From Balaenoptera acutorostrata (taxonomy: Eukaryota > Chordata > Mammalia > Artiodactyla > Balaenopteridae): a stretch of 64,000 nt of DNA. The notes beneath the pieces were generated by a model. It did not search any database, was not told where the DNA came from, and saw only the letters and a list, made by a program, of their open reading frames with translations. Of the stretch, positions 11,301-23,740 are shown piece after piece. A program made the position numbers and the translations under genes. The stretch is taken from NCBI RefSeq assembly GCF_949987535.1, contig NW_026645848.1, positions 124,001-188,000 of the forward strand. The letters run 5' to 3'. Position 1 is the stretch's first letter, and each line of letters starts with the position of its first letter.

Positions 11301-12091
11301 GGTAGCTTAGGGTTAGGGTTAGGGTTAGGGTGAGGGTTAGGGTACGGCTTAGGGTACGGGTTCGGGGAGGGGTTCGGGTAGGGCGTAGGGTATGGGTTAG
11401 GGTTAGGGTTAGGGCTAGTGTTAGGGATAGGGCTCGGTTTAGGTAACGGGTTAGGATTAGGGTACGCGTTAGGGTTAGGGTAGGGGTTAGGGTTAATATA
11501 TGCGTTAGAGTGAGGGTAGTTATTAAACCTATCCCACTCTCTAGATAGCCCTTAGCACGAAAAGGAATATTATTTGGGGGTCCAGCCATGGAGAAGAGTT
11601 TAGACACGAGGAGAAGATAAGGAACACACCCATTATCAAGAAATCACATTAGGATTCTCTTTTTAACCTGTTCCTTAAATCACTAGTGCTTAGGAAATCT
11701 ATTGGAGGCAGAAGCCGTCAAGGGTAGCTTAGGGTTAGGGTTAGGGTTAGGGTGAGGGTTAGGGTACGGCTTAGGGTACGGGTTCGGGGAGGGGTTCAGG
11801 TAGGGCATAGGGTATGGGTTAGAGTTAGGGTTAGGGTTAGTGTTAGGGTTAGGGCTCGGTTTAGGGTACGGGTTAGGATTAGGGTACGCGTTAGGGTTAG
11901 GGTTGGGGTTAGGGTTAGGGTACGCGTTAGGGTGGGGGTAGTTATTAAACCTATCACACTCTCTAGATACCCCTTAGCACGTAAACGAATATTATTTGGG
12001 GGTCCAGCCATGGAGAAGAGTTTAGACACGAGGAGAAGATAAGGAACACACCCATTATCAAGAAATCACATTAGGATTCTCTTTTTAACCT
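8326..12091 (+). repeat. 3766-bp higher-order repeat, copy 2
   Basis: Monomers start at 8326, 8748, 9170, 9573, 9995, 10417, 10826, 11248 and 11670, each exactly 3766 bp after its partner. The first monomer is the most diverged pair (GACGGTTAGGGTACGG here, GAGGGTTAGGGTATGG in copy 1). The duplication edge may therefore lie within or just after that monomer. ATTATTTGGGG near 9475 replaces ATTATTGGGGG of copy 1. Confidence 0.9.
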
Positions 12092-13357
12092 GTTCCTTAA
12101 AACACTAGTGCTTAGGAAATCTATTGGAGGCAGAAGCAGTCAAGGGTAGCTTAGGGTTAGGGTTAGGGTTAGGGTGAGGGTTAGGGTATGGCTTAGGGTA
12201 CGGGTTTGGGGAGGGGTTCGGGTAGGGCGGAGGGTATGGGTTAGGGTTAGGGTTAGGGTTAGTGTTAGGGTTAGGGCTCGGTTTAGGGTACGGGTTAGGA
12301 TTAGGGTACGCGTTAGTGTTAGGGTAGTGGTTAGGGTTAGGGTACGCGTTAGGGTGGGGGTAGTTATTAAACCTATCACACTTTCTTGATACCCCTTAGC
12401 ACGTAAAGGAATATTATTTGGGGGTCCAGCCTTGGAGAAGAGTTTAGACACGAGGAGAATATAAGGAACACACCCATTATCAAGAAATCACATTAGGATT
12501 CTCTTTTTAACCTGTTCCTTAAAACACTAGTGCTTAGGAAATCTATTGGAGGCAGAAGCAGTCAAGGGTAGCTTAGGGTTAGGGTTAGGGTTAGGGTGAG
12601 GGTTAGGGTACGGCTTAGGGTACGGGTTCGGGGAGGGGTTCGGGTAGGGCGTAGGGTATGGGTTAGGGTTAGGGTTAGGGCTAGTGTTAGGGATAGGGCT
12701 CGGTTTAGGTAACGGGTTAGGATTAGGGTACGCGTTAGGGTTAGGGTAGGGGTTAGGGTTAATATATGCGTTAGAGTGAGGGTAGTTATTAAACCTATCC
12801 CACTCTCTAGATAGCCCTTAGCACGTAAAGGAATATTATTTGGGGGTCCAGCCATGGAGAAGAGTTTAGACACGAGGAGAAGATAAGGAACACACCCATT
12901 ATCAAGAAATCACATTAGGATTCTCTTTTTAACCTGTTCCTTAAATCACTAGTGCTTAGGAAATCTATTGGAGGCAGAAGCCGTCAAGGGTAGCTTAGGG
13001 TTAGGGTTAGGGTTAGGGTGAGGGTTAGGGTACGGCTTAGGGTACGGGTTCGGGGAGGGGTTCAGGTAGGGCATAGGGTATGGGTTAGAGTTAGGGGTAG
13101 GGTTAGTGTTAGGGTTAGGGCTCGGTTTAGGGTACGGGTTAGGATTAGGGTACGCGTTAGGGTTAGGGTTGGGGTTAGGGTTAGGGTACGCGTTAGGGTG
13201 GGGGTAGTTATTAAACCTATCACACTCTCTAGATACCCCTTAGCACGTAAACGAATATTATTTGGGGGTCCAGCCATGGAGAAGAGTTTAGACACGAGGA
13301 GAAGATAAGGAACACACCCATTATCAAGAAATCACATTAGGATTCTCTTTTTAACCT
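12092..13357 (+). repeat. 1266-bp trimer, third copy
   Basis: Three 422-bp monomers (12092, 12514, 12936) repeat the last three of each 3766-bp unit (7060-8325 and 10826-12091). Only scattered changes separate it from 10826-12091: GTAGTGG for GTAGCGG, CTTTCTTGAT for CTCTCTTGAT, ACGTAAAGG for ACGAAAAGG, and TTAGGGGTAGGG for TTAGGGTTAGGG. Confidence 0.9.
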
Positions 13358-14623
13358 GTTCCTTAAAACACTAGTGCTTAGGAAATCTATTGGAGGCAGA
13401 AGCAGTCAAGGGTAGCTTAGGGTTAGGGTTAGGGTTAGGGTGAGGGTTAGGGTACGGCTTAGGGTACGGGTTCGGGGAGGGGTTCGGGTAGGGCGTAGGG
13501 TATGGGTTAGGGTTAGGGTTAGGGCTAGTGTTAGGGTTAGGGCTCGGTTTAGGGTACGGGTTAGGATTAGGGTACGCGTTAGGGTTAGGGTAGGCGTTAG
13601 GGTTAGGGTACGCGTTAGGGTGAGGGTAGTTATTAAACCTATCCCACTCTCTAGATACCCCTTAGCACGTAAAGGAATATTATTTGGGGGTCCAGCCATG
13701 GAGAAGAGTTTAGACACTAGGAGAAAATAAGGAATACACCCATTATCAAGAAATCACATTAGGATTCTCTTTTTAACCTGTTCCTTAAAACACTAGTGCT
13801 TAGGAAATCTATTGGAGGCAGAAGCAGTCAAGGGTAGCTTAGGGTTAGGGTTAGGGTTAGGGTGAGGGTTAGGGTACGGCTTAGGGTACGGGTTCGGGGA
13901 GGTGTTCGGGTAGGGCGTAGGCTATGGGTTAGGGTTAGGGTTAGGGTTAATGTTAGGATTAGGGCTCGGTTTAGGGTACGGGTTAGGATTAGGGTACGCG
14001 TTAGTGTTAGGGTAGGGGTTAGGGTTAGGGTACGCGATAGGGTGAGGTTAGTTATTAAACCTATCCCACTCTCTAGATACCCCTTAGCACGTAAAGGAAT
14101 GTTATTTGGGGGTCCAGCCATGGAGAAGAGTTTAGACACTAGGAGAAGATAAGGAACACACCCATTATCAAGAAATCACATTAGGATTCTCTTTTTAACC
14201 TGTTCCTTAAAACACTAGTGCTTAGGAAATCTATTGGAGGCAGAAGCAGTCAAGGGTAGCTTAGGGTTAGGGTTAGGGTTAGGGTGAGGGTTAGGGTATG
14301 GCTTAGGGTACGGGTTCGGGGAGGGGTTCGGGTAGGGCGTAGGGTATGGGTTAGGGTTAGGGTTAGGGCTAGTGTTAGGGTTAGGGCTCGGTTTGGGGTA
14401 CGGGTTAGGATTAGGGTATGCGTTAGGGTTAGGGTAGGGGTTAGGGTTAGGGTACACGTTAGGGTGAGGGTAGTTATTTAACCTATCACACTCTCTAGAT
14501 ACCCCTTAGCACGTAAAGGAATATTATTTGGGGGTCCAGCCATGGAAAAGAGTTTAGACAAGAGGAGAAAATAAGGAACACACCCATTATCAAGAAATCA
14601 CATTAGGATTCTCTTTTTAACCT

Positions 14624-15009
14624 GTTCCTTAAATCACTAGTGCTTAGGAAATCTATTGGAGGCAGAAGCCGTCAAGGGTAGCTTAGGGTTAGGGTTAGGG
14701 TTAGGGTGAGGGTTAGGGTACCCCTTAGGGTACGGGTACGGGGAGGGATTCGGGTAGGGCATAGGGTATGGGTTAGAGTTAGGGTTAGGGTTAGTGTTAG
14801 GGTTAGGGCTCGGTTAAGGTTTCGGGTTAGGATTAGGGTACGCGTTAGGGTGAGGGTAGTTATTAAACCTATCCCACTCTCTAGATACCCCTTAGCACGT
14901 AAAGGAATATTATTTGGGGGTCCAGCCATGGAGAAGGGTTTAGACACTAGGAGAAGATAAGGAACACACCCATTATCACGAAATCACATTAGGATTCTCT
15001 TTTTAACCT
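14624..15009 (+). repeat. 386-bp monomer
   Basis: This copy is 36 bp (six hexamers) short. The stretch between GATTAGGGTACGCG and TTAGGGTGAGGG has collapsed so that two GTACGCG motifs are merged into one. It also has private changes GTACCCCTTAGGG and GTTAAGGTTTCGGG. It sits as an extra monomer in a series that is otherwise repeated at 17981-19246, so it was inserted or lost after that duplication. Confidence 0.82.
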
Positions 15010-15853
15010 GTTCCTTAAAACACTAGTGCTTAGGAAATCTATTGGAGGCAGAAGCCGTCAAGGGTAGCTTAGGGTTAGGGTTAGGGTTAGGGTGAGGGTT
15101 AGGGTACGTTTTAGGGTTCGGGTTCAGGGAGGGGTTCGGGTAGGGCGTAGGGTATGGGTTAGGGTTAGGGTTAGATTTAGTGTTAGGTTTAGGGCTCGGT
15201 TTAGGGTACGGGTTAGGATTAGGGTACGCGCTAGGGTTAGTGTAGCGGTTAGGGTTAGGGTACGCGTTAGGGTGAGGGTAGTTAATAAACCTATCCCACT
15301 CTCTAGATACCCCTTAGCACGTATAGGAATATTATTTGGGTGTCCAGGCATGGAGAAGAGTTTAGACACTAGGAGAAGATAAGGAACACACCCATTATCA
15401 CGGAATCACATTAGGATTCTCTTTTTAACCTGTTCCTTAAAACACTAGTGCTTAGGAAATCTATTGGAGGCAGAAGCAGTCAAGGGTAGCTTAGGGTTAG
15501 GGTTAGGGTTAGGGTGAGGGCTAGGGTATGGCTTAGGGTACGGGTTCGGGGAGGGGTTCGGGTAGGGCGTAGGGTATGGTTTAGGGTTAGGGTTAGGGTT
15601 AGTGTTAGGGTTAGGGCTCGGTTTAGGGTACGGGTTAGGATTAGGGAACGCGTTAGGGTTATGGTAGGGGTTAGGGTTAGGGTACGTGTTAGGGTGAGGG
15701 TAGTTATTAAACCTATCACACTCTCTAGATACCCCTTAGCACGTAAAGGAATATTATTTGGGGGTCCAGCCATGGAGAAGAGTTTAGACACGAGGAGAAG
15801 ATAAGGAACACACCCATTATCAAGAAATCACATTAGGATTCTCTTTTTAACCT

Positions 15854-16311
15854 GTTCCTTAAAACACTAGTGCTTAGGAAATCTATTGGAGGCAGAAGCA
15901 GTCAAGGGTAGCTTAGGGTTAGGGTTAGGGTTAGGGTGAGGGTTAGGGTTAGGGTTAGGGTTAGGGTTAGGGTTAGGGTTAGGGTACGGCTTACGATACG
16001 GGTTCAGGGAGGGGTTCGGGTAGGGCGTAGGGTATGGGTTAGGGTTAGGGTTAGGGCTAGTGTTAGGGTTAGGGCTCGGTTTAGGGTACGGGTTAGGATT
16101 AGGGTATGCGTTAGGGTTAGGGTAGGGGTTAGGGTTAGTGTACGCGTTAGGGTGAGGGTAGTTATTAAACCTATCCCACTCTCTAGATACCCCTTAGCAC
16201 GTAAAGGAATATTATTTGGGGGTCCAGCCATGGAGAAGAGTTTAGACACGAGGAGAAGATAAGGAACACACCCATTATCAAGAAATCACATTAGGATTCT
16301 CTTTTTAACCT
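15854..16311 (+). repeat. 458-bp monomer with expanded TTAGGG run
   Basis: This copy is 36 bp (six hexamers) longer than the mode. After TGAGGG at about 15935 there is a run of seven exact TTAGGG units before GTACGGCTTACG. The gain is a whole number of hexamers at a place where other monomers have a single one, which fits local replication slippage or unequal exchange inside the hexamer run. Confidence 0.88.
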
Positions 16312-17980
16312 GTTCCTTAAATCACTAGTGCTTAGGAAATCTATTGGAGGCAGAAGCCGTCAAGGGTAGCTTAGGGTTAGGGTTAGGGTTAGGGTGAGGA
16401 TTAGGGTACGGTTTAGGGTACGGGTTCAGGGAGGGGTTCGGGTAGGACGTAGGGTATGTGTTAGGGTTAGGGTTAGAGTTAGTGTTAGGGTTAGGGCTCG
16501 GTTTAGGGTATGGGTTAGGATTAGGGTACGCGTTACGGTTAGGGTAGGGGTTAGGGTTAGGGTACGCGTTAGGGTGAGGGTAGTTATTAAACCTATCCCA
16601 CTCTCTAGATACCCCTTAGCACGTAAAGGAATATTATTTGGGGGTCCAGCCATGGAGAAGAGTTTAGACACGAGGAGAAGATAAGGAACACACCCATTAT
16701 CAAGAAATCACATTAGGATTCACTTTTTAACACGTTCCTTAAAACACTAGTGCTTAGGAAATCTATTGGAGGCAGAAGCCGTCAAGGGTAGCTTAGGGTT
16801 AGGGTTAGGGTTAGGTTTAGAGTGAGGGTTAGGGTACGGCTTAGGGCACGGGTTCGGGGAGGGGTTCGGGTAGGGCGTAGGGTATGGGTTAGGGTTAGGG
16901 TTAGGGTTAGTGTTAGGGATAGGGCTCGGTTTAGGGTACAGGTTAGGATTAGGGTACGTGTTAGGGTTAGTGTACGCGTTAGGGTCAGGGTAGTTATTAA
17001 ACCTATTCCACTCTCTAGATACCCCTTAGCACGTACAGGAATATTATTGGGGGTCCAGCCATGGAGAAGAGTTTAGACACTAGGAGAAGATAAGGAACAC
17101 ACCCATTATCACGAAATCACATTAGGATTCTCTTTTTAACCTGTTCCTTAAAACACTAGTGCTTAGGAAATCTATTGGAGGCAGAAGCAGTCAAGGGTAG
17201 CTTAGGGTTAGTGTTAGGGTTAGGGTGAGGGTTAGGATATGGCTTAGGGTACTGGTTCAGGGAGGGGTTCGGGTAGGGCGTAGGGTATGGGTTAGGGTTA
17301 GGGTTAGTTTTAGGGTTAGGGCTCGGTTTAGGGTACGGGTTAGGATTAGGATACGCGTTAGGGTTAGGGTAGGGGTTAGAGTTAGGGTACGCTTTAGGGT
17401 GAGGGTAGTTATTAAACCTATCCCACTCTCTAGATAGCCCTTAGCACGTAAAGGAATATTATTTGGGCGTCCAGCCATGGAGAAGGGTTTAGACACTAGG
17501 AGAAGATAAGGAACACACCCATTATCAAGAAATCACATTAGGATTCTCTTTTTAAACTGTTCCTTAAAACACTAGTGGTTAGGAAATCTATTGGAGGCAG
17601 AAGCAGTCAAGGGTAGCTTAGGGTTATGGTTAGGGTTAGGGTGAGGGTTAGGGTACGGCTTAGGGTACGGGTTCGGGGAGGGGTTCGGGTAGGGCGTAGG
17701 GTATGGGTTAGGGTTAGAGTTAGGGTTAGTGTTAGGGTTAGGGCTCGGTTTAGGGTACGGGTTAGGATTAGGGTACGCGTTAGGTTTAGGGTAGCGGTTA
17801 GGGTTAGGGTACGCGTTAGGGTGAGGGTAGTTATTAAACCTATCCCACTCTCTAGATACCCCTTAGCACGTAAAGGAATATTATTTGGGGGTCCAGCCAT
17901 GGAGAAGAGTTTAGACACGAGGAGAAGATAAGGAACACACCCATTATCAAGAAATCACATTAGGATTCTCTTTTTAACCT

Positions 17981-19246
17981 GTTCCTTAAAACACTAGTGC
18001 TTAGGAAATCTATTGGAGGCAGAAGCAGTCAAGGGTAGCTTAGGGTTAGGGTTAGGGTTAGGGTGAGGGTTAGGGTATGGCTTAGGGTACGGGTTCGGGG
18101 AGGGGTTCGGGTAGGGCGTAGGGTATGGGTTAGGGTTAGGGTTAGGGCTAGTGTTAGGGTTAGGGCTCGGTTTGGGGTACGGGTTAGGATTAGGGTACGT
18201 GTTAGGGTTAGGGTAGGGGTTAGGGTTAGGGTACACGTTAGGGTGAGGGTAGTTATTAAACCTATCACACTCTCTAGATACCCCTTAGCACGTAAAGGAA
18301 TATTATTTGGGGGTCCAGCCATGGAAAAGAGTTTAGACAAGAGGAGAAGATAAGGAACACACCCATTATCAAGAAATCACATTAGGATTCTCTTTTTAAC
18401 CTGTTCCTTAAATCACTAGTGCTTAGGAAATCTATTGGAGGCAGAAGCCGTCAAGGGTAGCTTAGGGTTAGGGTTAGGGTTAGGGTGAGGGTTAGGGTAC
18501 GGTTTAGGGTACGGGTTCAGGGAGGGGTTCGGGTAGGGCGTAGAGTATGGGTTAGGGTTAGGGTTTGAGTTAGTGTTAGGGTTAGGGCTCGGTTTAGGGT
18601 ACGGGTTAGGATTAGGGTACGCGCTAGGGTTAGGGTAGCGGTTAGGGTTAGGGTACGCGTTATGGTGAGGGTAGTTAATAAAACTATCCCACTCTCTAGA
18701 TACCCCTTAGCACGTATAGGAATATTATTTGTGGGTCCAGCCATGGAGAAGAGTTTAGACACTAGGAGAAGATAAGGAACACACCCATTATCACGGAATC
18801 ACATTAGGATTCTCTTTTTAACCTGTTCCTTAAAACACTAGTGCTTAGGAAATCTATTGGAGTCAGAAGCAGTCAAGGGTAACTTAGGGTTAGGGTTAGG
18901 GTTAGGGTGAGGGCTAGGGTATGGCTTAGGGTACGGGTTCGGGGAGGGGTTCGGGTAGGGCGTAGGGTATGGGTTAGGGTTAGGGTTAGGGTTAGTGTTA
19001 GGGTTAGGGCTCGGTTTAGGTTACGGGTTAGGATTAGGGAACGCGTTAGGGTTAGGGTAGGGGTTAGGGTTAGGGTACGTGTTAGGGTGAGGGTAGTTAT
19101 TAAACCTATCACACTCTCTAGATACCCCTTAGCACGTAAAGGAATATTATTTGTGGGTCCATCCATGGAGAAGAGTTTAGACACGAGGAGAAGATAAGGA
19201 ACACACCCATTATCAAGAAATCACATTAGGATTCTCTTTTTAACCT
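17981..19246 (+). repeat. Trimer repeating 14202, 15010 and 15432
   Basis: Three 422-bp monomers match 14202-14623, 15010-15431 and 15432-15853. Shared private variants are GGTTTGGGGTACGG and GACAAGAGG (first monomer), GTTAATAAA and CACGGAATC (second), and GAGGGCTAGGG and GGGAACGCG (third). The earlier series has one extra monomer (14624-15009). Confidence 0.82.
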
Positions 19247-20920
19247 GTTCCTTAAAACACTAGTGCTTAGGAAATCTATTGGAGGCAGAAGCAGGCAAGG
19301 GTAGCTTAGGGTTAGGGTTAGGGTTAGGGTGAGGGATAGGTATGGCTTAGGGTACGGGTTCGGGGAGGGGTTCGGGTAGGGCGTAGGGTATGGGTTAGGG
19401 TTAGGGTTAGGGTTACTGTTAGGGTTAGGGCTCGGTTTAGGGTACGGGTTAGGATTAGGGTACGCGTTAGTGTTAGGGTAGGTGTTAGGGTTAGGGTACG
19501 CGTTAGGGTGAGGTTAGTTATTAAACCTATCCCACTCTCTAGATAGCCCTTAGCACGTAAAGGAATATTATTTGGGGGTCCAGCCATGGAGAAGAGTTTA
19601 GACACGAGGAGAAGATAAGGAACACACCCATTATCAAGAAATCACATTAGGATTCTCTTTTTAACATGTTCCTTAAAACACTAGTGCTTAGGAAATCTAT
19701 TGGAGGCAGAAGCCGTCAAGGGTAGCTTAGGGTTAGGGTTAGGGTTAGGTTTAGGGTGAGGGTTAGGGTACGGCTTAGGGCACGGGTTCGGGGAGGGGTT
19801 CGGGTAGGGCGTAGGGTATGGGTTAGGGTTAGGGTTAGGGTTAGTGTTAGGGTTAGGGCTCGGTTTAGGGTACGGGTTAGGATTAGGGTACGCGTTAGGG
19901 TTAGTGTACGTGTTAGGGTGAGGGTAGTTATTAAACCTATCCCACTCTCTAGATACCCCTTAGCACGTACAGGAATATTATTGGGGGTCCAGCCATAGAG
20001 AAGAGTTTAGACACTAGGAGAAGATAAGGAACACACACATTATCACGAAATCACATTAGGATTCTCTTTTTAACCTGTTCCTTAAAACACTAGTGCTTAG
20101 GAAATCTATTGGAGGCAGAAGCAGTCAAGGGTAGCTTAGGGTTAGGGTTAGGGTTAGGGTGAGGGTTAGGGTATGGCTTAGGGTACGGGTTCGGGGAGGG
20201 GTTCGGGTAGGGCGTAGGGTATGGGTTAGGGTTAGGGTTAGGGTTAGTGTTAGGGTTAGGGCTCGGTTTAGGGTACGGGTTAGGATTAGGGTACGCGTTA
20301 GTGTTAGGGTAGTGGTTAGGGTTAGGGTACGCGTTAGGGTGGGGGTAGTTATTAAACCTATCACACTCTCTAGATACCCCTTAGCACGTAAAGGAATATT
20401 ATTTGGGGGTCCAGCCATGGAGAAGGGTTTAGACACTAGGAGAAGATAAGGAACACACCCATTATCAAGAAATCACAATATGATTCTCTTTTTAAACTGT
20501 TCCTTAAAACACTAGTGGTTAGGAAATCTATTGGAGGCAGAAGCACTCAAGGGTAGCTTAGGGTTAGGGTTAGGGTTAGGGTGAGGGTTAGGGTACGGCT
20601 TAGGGTACGGGTTCGGGGAGGGATTCGGGTAGGGCGTAGGGTATGGGTTAGGGTTAGGGTTAGGGTTAGTGTTAGGGTTAGGGCTCGGTTTAGGGTATGG
20701 GTTAGGATTAGGGTACTCGTTAGGGTTAGGATAGCCGTTAGGGTTAGGGTACGCGTTAGGGTGAGGGTAGTTATTAAACCTATCCCACTCTCTAGATACC
20801 CCTTAGCACGTAAAGGAATATTATTTGGGGGTCCAGCCATGGAGAAGAGTTTAGACACTAGGAGAAGATAAGGAACACACCCATTATCACGAAATCACAT
20901 TAGGATTCTCTTTTTAACCT
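19247..20920 (+). repeat. Monomers 47-50
   Basis: Monomers start at 19247 (421 bp; one base lost in GGGATAGGTATGG), 19668 (409 bp, short subfamily), 20077 (422 bp) and 20499 (422 bp). The 20499 copy carries GGTATGGG, GTACTCG and GATAGCCG. A relative of this monomer supplied the right part of the 524-bp fusion monomers downstream. Confidence 0.85.
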
Positions 20921-22108
20921 GTTCCTTAAAACACTAGTGCTTAGGAAATCTATAGGAGGCAGAAGCAGTCAAGGGTAGCTTAGGGTTAGGGTTAGGGTTA
21001 GGGTGAGGGTTAGGGTACGGCTTAGGGTACGGGTTCGGGAAGGGGTTCGGGTACGGCGTAGGGTATGGGTTAGGGTTAGGGTTATTGTTAGTGTTAGGGT
21101 TAGGTCTCGGTTTATGGTATGGGTTAGGATTAGGGTATGCGTTAGGGTTAGCGTAGGGGTTAGGGTTAGGGTACGCGTTAGGGTGAGGGTAGTTATTCAA
21201 CCTATCCCACTCTCTAGATACCCCTTAGGACGTAAAAGAATATTATTTGGGGGTCCAGCCATGGAGAAGAGTTTAGACACCAGGATAAGATAAGGAACAC
21301 ACCCATTATCAAGAAGTCACATTAGGATTCTCTTTTGAACCTGTTTTTTAAAACACTACTGTTTAGGAAATCTATTGCAGGCAGAAGCAGTCAAGGGTAG
21401 CTTAGCATTAGGGTTAGGGTTAGGGTACGGCTTAGGGTACGGGTTAGGTGAGGGGTTCGGGTAGGGGGTAGGGTATGGGTTAGGGTTAGGGTTAGGGTTA
21501 GTGTTAGGGTTAGGGCTCGGTTTAGGGTACGGTTTAGGATTAGTGTATGCGTTAGTGTTAGGGTAGGTGTTAGGGTTAGGGTACGCATTAGGGTTAGGGT
21601 AGTTATTAAACCTATCCCACTCTGTAGATACCCCTTAGCACGTAAAGGAATATTATTTTGGGGTCCAGCCATGGAGAAGAGTTTCGACACTAGGATAAGA
21701 TAAAGATCACACCCATTATAAAGAAATCACATTAGGATTCTCTTTTTAACCTATTCCTTAAAACACTAGTGGTGAGGAAATCTATTGGAGGAAGAAGCAG
21801 TCAAGGGTAGCTTAGGGTTAGGGTTAGGGTTAGGGTGAGGGTTAGGGTACGGGTTCGGGGACGGGTTCGGGAAGGGCGTAGGGTATGGGTTAGGATTAGG
21901 GTACGCGTTAGGGTTAGGGTAGGGGTTAGGGTTAGGGTACGCGTTAGGGTGGGGGTAGTTATTAAACCTATCACACTCTCTAGATACCCCTTAGCACGTA
22001 AAAGAATATTATTTGGGGGTCCAGCCTTGGAGAAGAGTTTAGACACGAGGAGAATATAAGGAACACACCCATTATCAAGAAATCACATTAGGATTCTCTT
22101 TTTAACCT
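20921..22108 (+). repeat. Divergent patch: monomers 51-53
   Basis: Monomers start at 20921 (422 bp), 21343 (410 bp) and 21753 (356 bp). They carry an unusual load of private changes: GGGTTATTGTTAGTG, CTTAGGACGTAAAAG, ACACCAGGATAAG, GTTTTTTAAAACACTACTGTTTAGG split over the boundary, TTGCAGGCAG and TTAGCATTAGGG. The first two types recur side by side in all later HOR copies (25916/26338, 32235/32657, 39832/40254, 52998/53420, and 57715 with half of 58137). They are therefore the best landmarks of that lineage. Confidence 0.85.
21753..22108 (+). repeat. 356-bp monomer, shortest in the array
   Basis: This copy is 66 bp (eleven hexamers) short. About 54 bp around the TAGTG and GCTCGG part and 12 bp around GGCTTAGGGTAC are missing from the telomere-like half, while the non-telomeric half is intact. 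It also has GGGGACGGGTTCGGGAAGGG in place of the usual spacer. Confidence 0.85.
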
Positions 22109-23740
22109 GTTACTTAAAACAATAGTGCTTAGGAAATCTATTGGAGGCAGAAGCAGTCAAGCGTAGCTTAGGGTTAGGGTTAGGGTTAGGGTGAGGGTTA
22201 GGGTATGGCTTAGGGTACGGGTTCGGGGAGGGGTTCGGGTAGGGCGTAGGGTATGGATTAGGGTTATGGTTACGGTTAGTGTTAGGGTTAGGGCTCGGTA
22301 TAGGGTACGGGTTAGGATTAGGGTACGCGTTAGTGTTAGGGTAGGTGTTAGGGTTAGGGTACGCGATAGGCTGAGGTTAGTTATTAAACCTATCCCACTC
22401 TGTAGATACCCCTTAGCACGTAAAGGAATATTATTTGGGGGTCCAGCCACGGAGAAGAGTTTAGACACTAGGAGAAGATAAGGAACACACCCATTATCAA
22501 GAAATCACATTAGGATTCTCTTTTTAACCTGTTCCTTAAAACACTAGTGCTTAGGAAATCTATTGGAGGCAGAAGCAGTCAAGGGTAGCTTAGGGTTAGG
22601 GTTAGGGTTAGGGTGAGGGTTAGGGTATGGCTTAGGGTACGGGTTCGGGGAGGGGTTCGGATAGGGCGTAGGGTATGGGTTAGGGTTAGGGTTAGGGTTA
22701 GTGTTAGGGTTAGGGCTCGGTTTAGGGTACGGGTTAGGATTAGGGTACGCGTTAGGGTTAGGGTAGGGGTTAGGGTTAGGGTACGCGTTAGGGTGGGGGT
22801 AGTTATTAAACCTATCACACTCTCTAGATACCTCTTAGCACGTAAAGGAATATTATTTGGGGGTCCAGCCATGGAGAAGAGTTTAGACACGAGGAGAAGA
22901 TAAGGAACACACCCATTATGAAGAAATCACATTAGGATTCTCTTTTTAACCTGTTCCTTAAAACAATAGTGTTTAGGAAATCTATTGGAGGCAGAAGCCG
23001 TCAAGGGTAGCTTAGGTTTAGGGTTAGGGTTAGGGTGAGGGTTAGGGTACGGCTTAGGGCACTGGATCGGGGAGGTGTTCGGGTAGGGCGTAGGGTATGG
23101 GTTAGGGTTAGGGTTAGGGTTAGTGTTAGGGTTAGGGCTCGGTTTAGGGTACGGGTTAGGATTAGGGTACGTGTTAGGATTAGTGTACGCGTTAGGGTAA
23201 GGGTAGTTATTAAACCTATTCCACTCTCTAGATACCCCTTAGCACGTACAGGAATATTATTGGGGGTCCAGCCATGGAGAAGAGTTTAGACACTAGGAGA
23301 AGATAAGGAACACACCCATTATCACGAAATCACATTAGGATTCTCTTTTTAACCTGTTCCTTAAAACACTAGTGCTTAGGAAATCTATTGGAGGCAGAAG
23401 CAGTCAAGGGTAGCTTAGGGTTAGTGTTAGGGTTAGGGTGAGGGTTAGGGTATGGCTTAGGGTACGGGTTCGGGGATGGGTTCGGGTAGGACGTAGGGTA
23501 TGGGTTAGGGTTAGGGTTAGGGTTTTGTTAGGGTTAGGGCTCGGTTTAGGGTATGGGTTAGGATTAGGGTACTCGTTAGGGTGGGGGTAGTTATTAAACC
23601 TATCACACTCTCTAGATACCCCTTAGCACGTAAAGGAATATTATTTGGGGGTCCAGCCATGGAGAAGAGTTTAGACACGAGGAGAAGATAAGGAACACAC
23701 CCATTATCAAGAAATCACATTAGGATTCTCTTTTTAACCT
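22109..23740 (+). repeat. Lead-in to the 6319-bp HOR: monomers 54-57
   Basis: Monomers start at 22109, 22531, 22953 and 23356 (422, 422, 403 and 385 bp). The last two match the last two monomers of the HOR that follows (29271 and 29674), so homology to the HOR begins at about 22953. Small differences are TTAGGATTAGTG for TTAGGGTTAGTG, GGGTAAGGG for GGGTGAGGG, and GGGTTTTGTTAG, which is one base shorter. Confidence 0.83.

Larger units (their letters stand above)
13358..17980 (+). repeat. Block: monomers 33-43, weakly ordered
   Basis: Monomers start at 13358, 13780, 14202, 14624, 15010, 15432, 15854, 16312, 16734, 17143 and 17559. Lengths are 422 bp except 386 (14624), 458 (15854), 409 (16734) and 416 (17143). 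The series 14202, 15010, 15432 reappears at 17981, 18403, 18825 without the 386-bp monomer. Confidence 0.85.
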
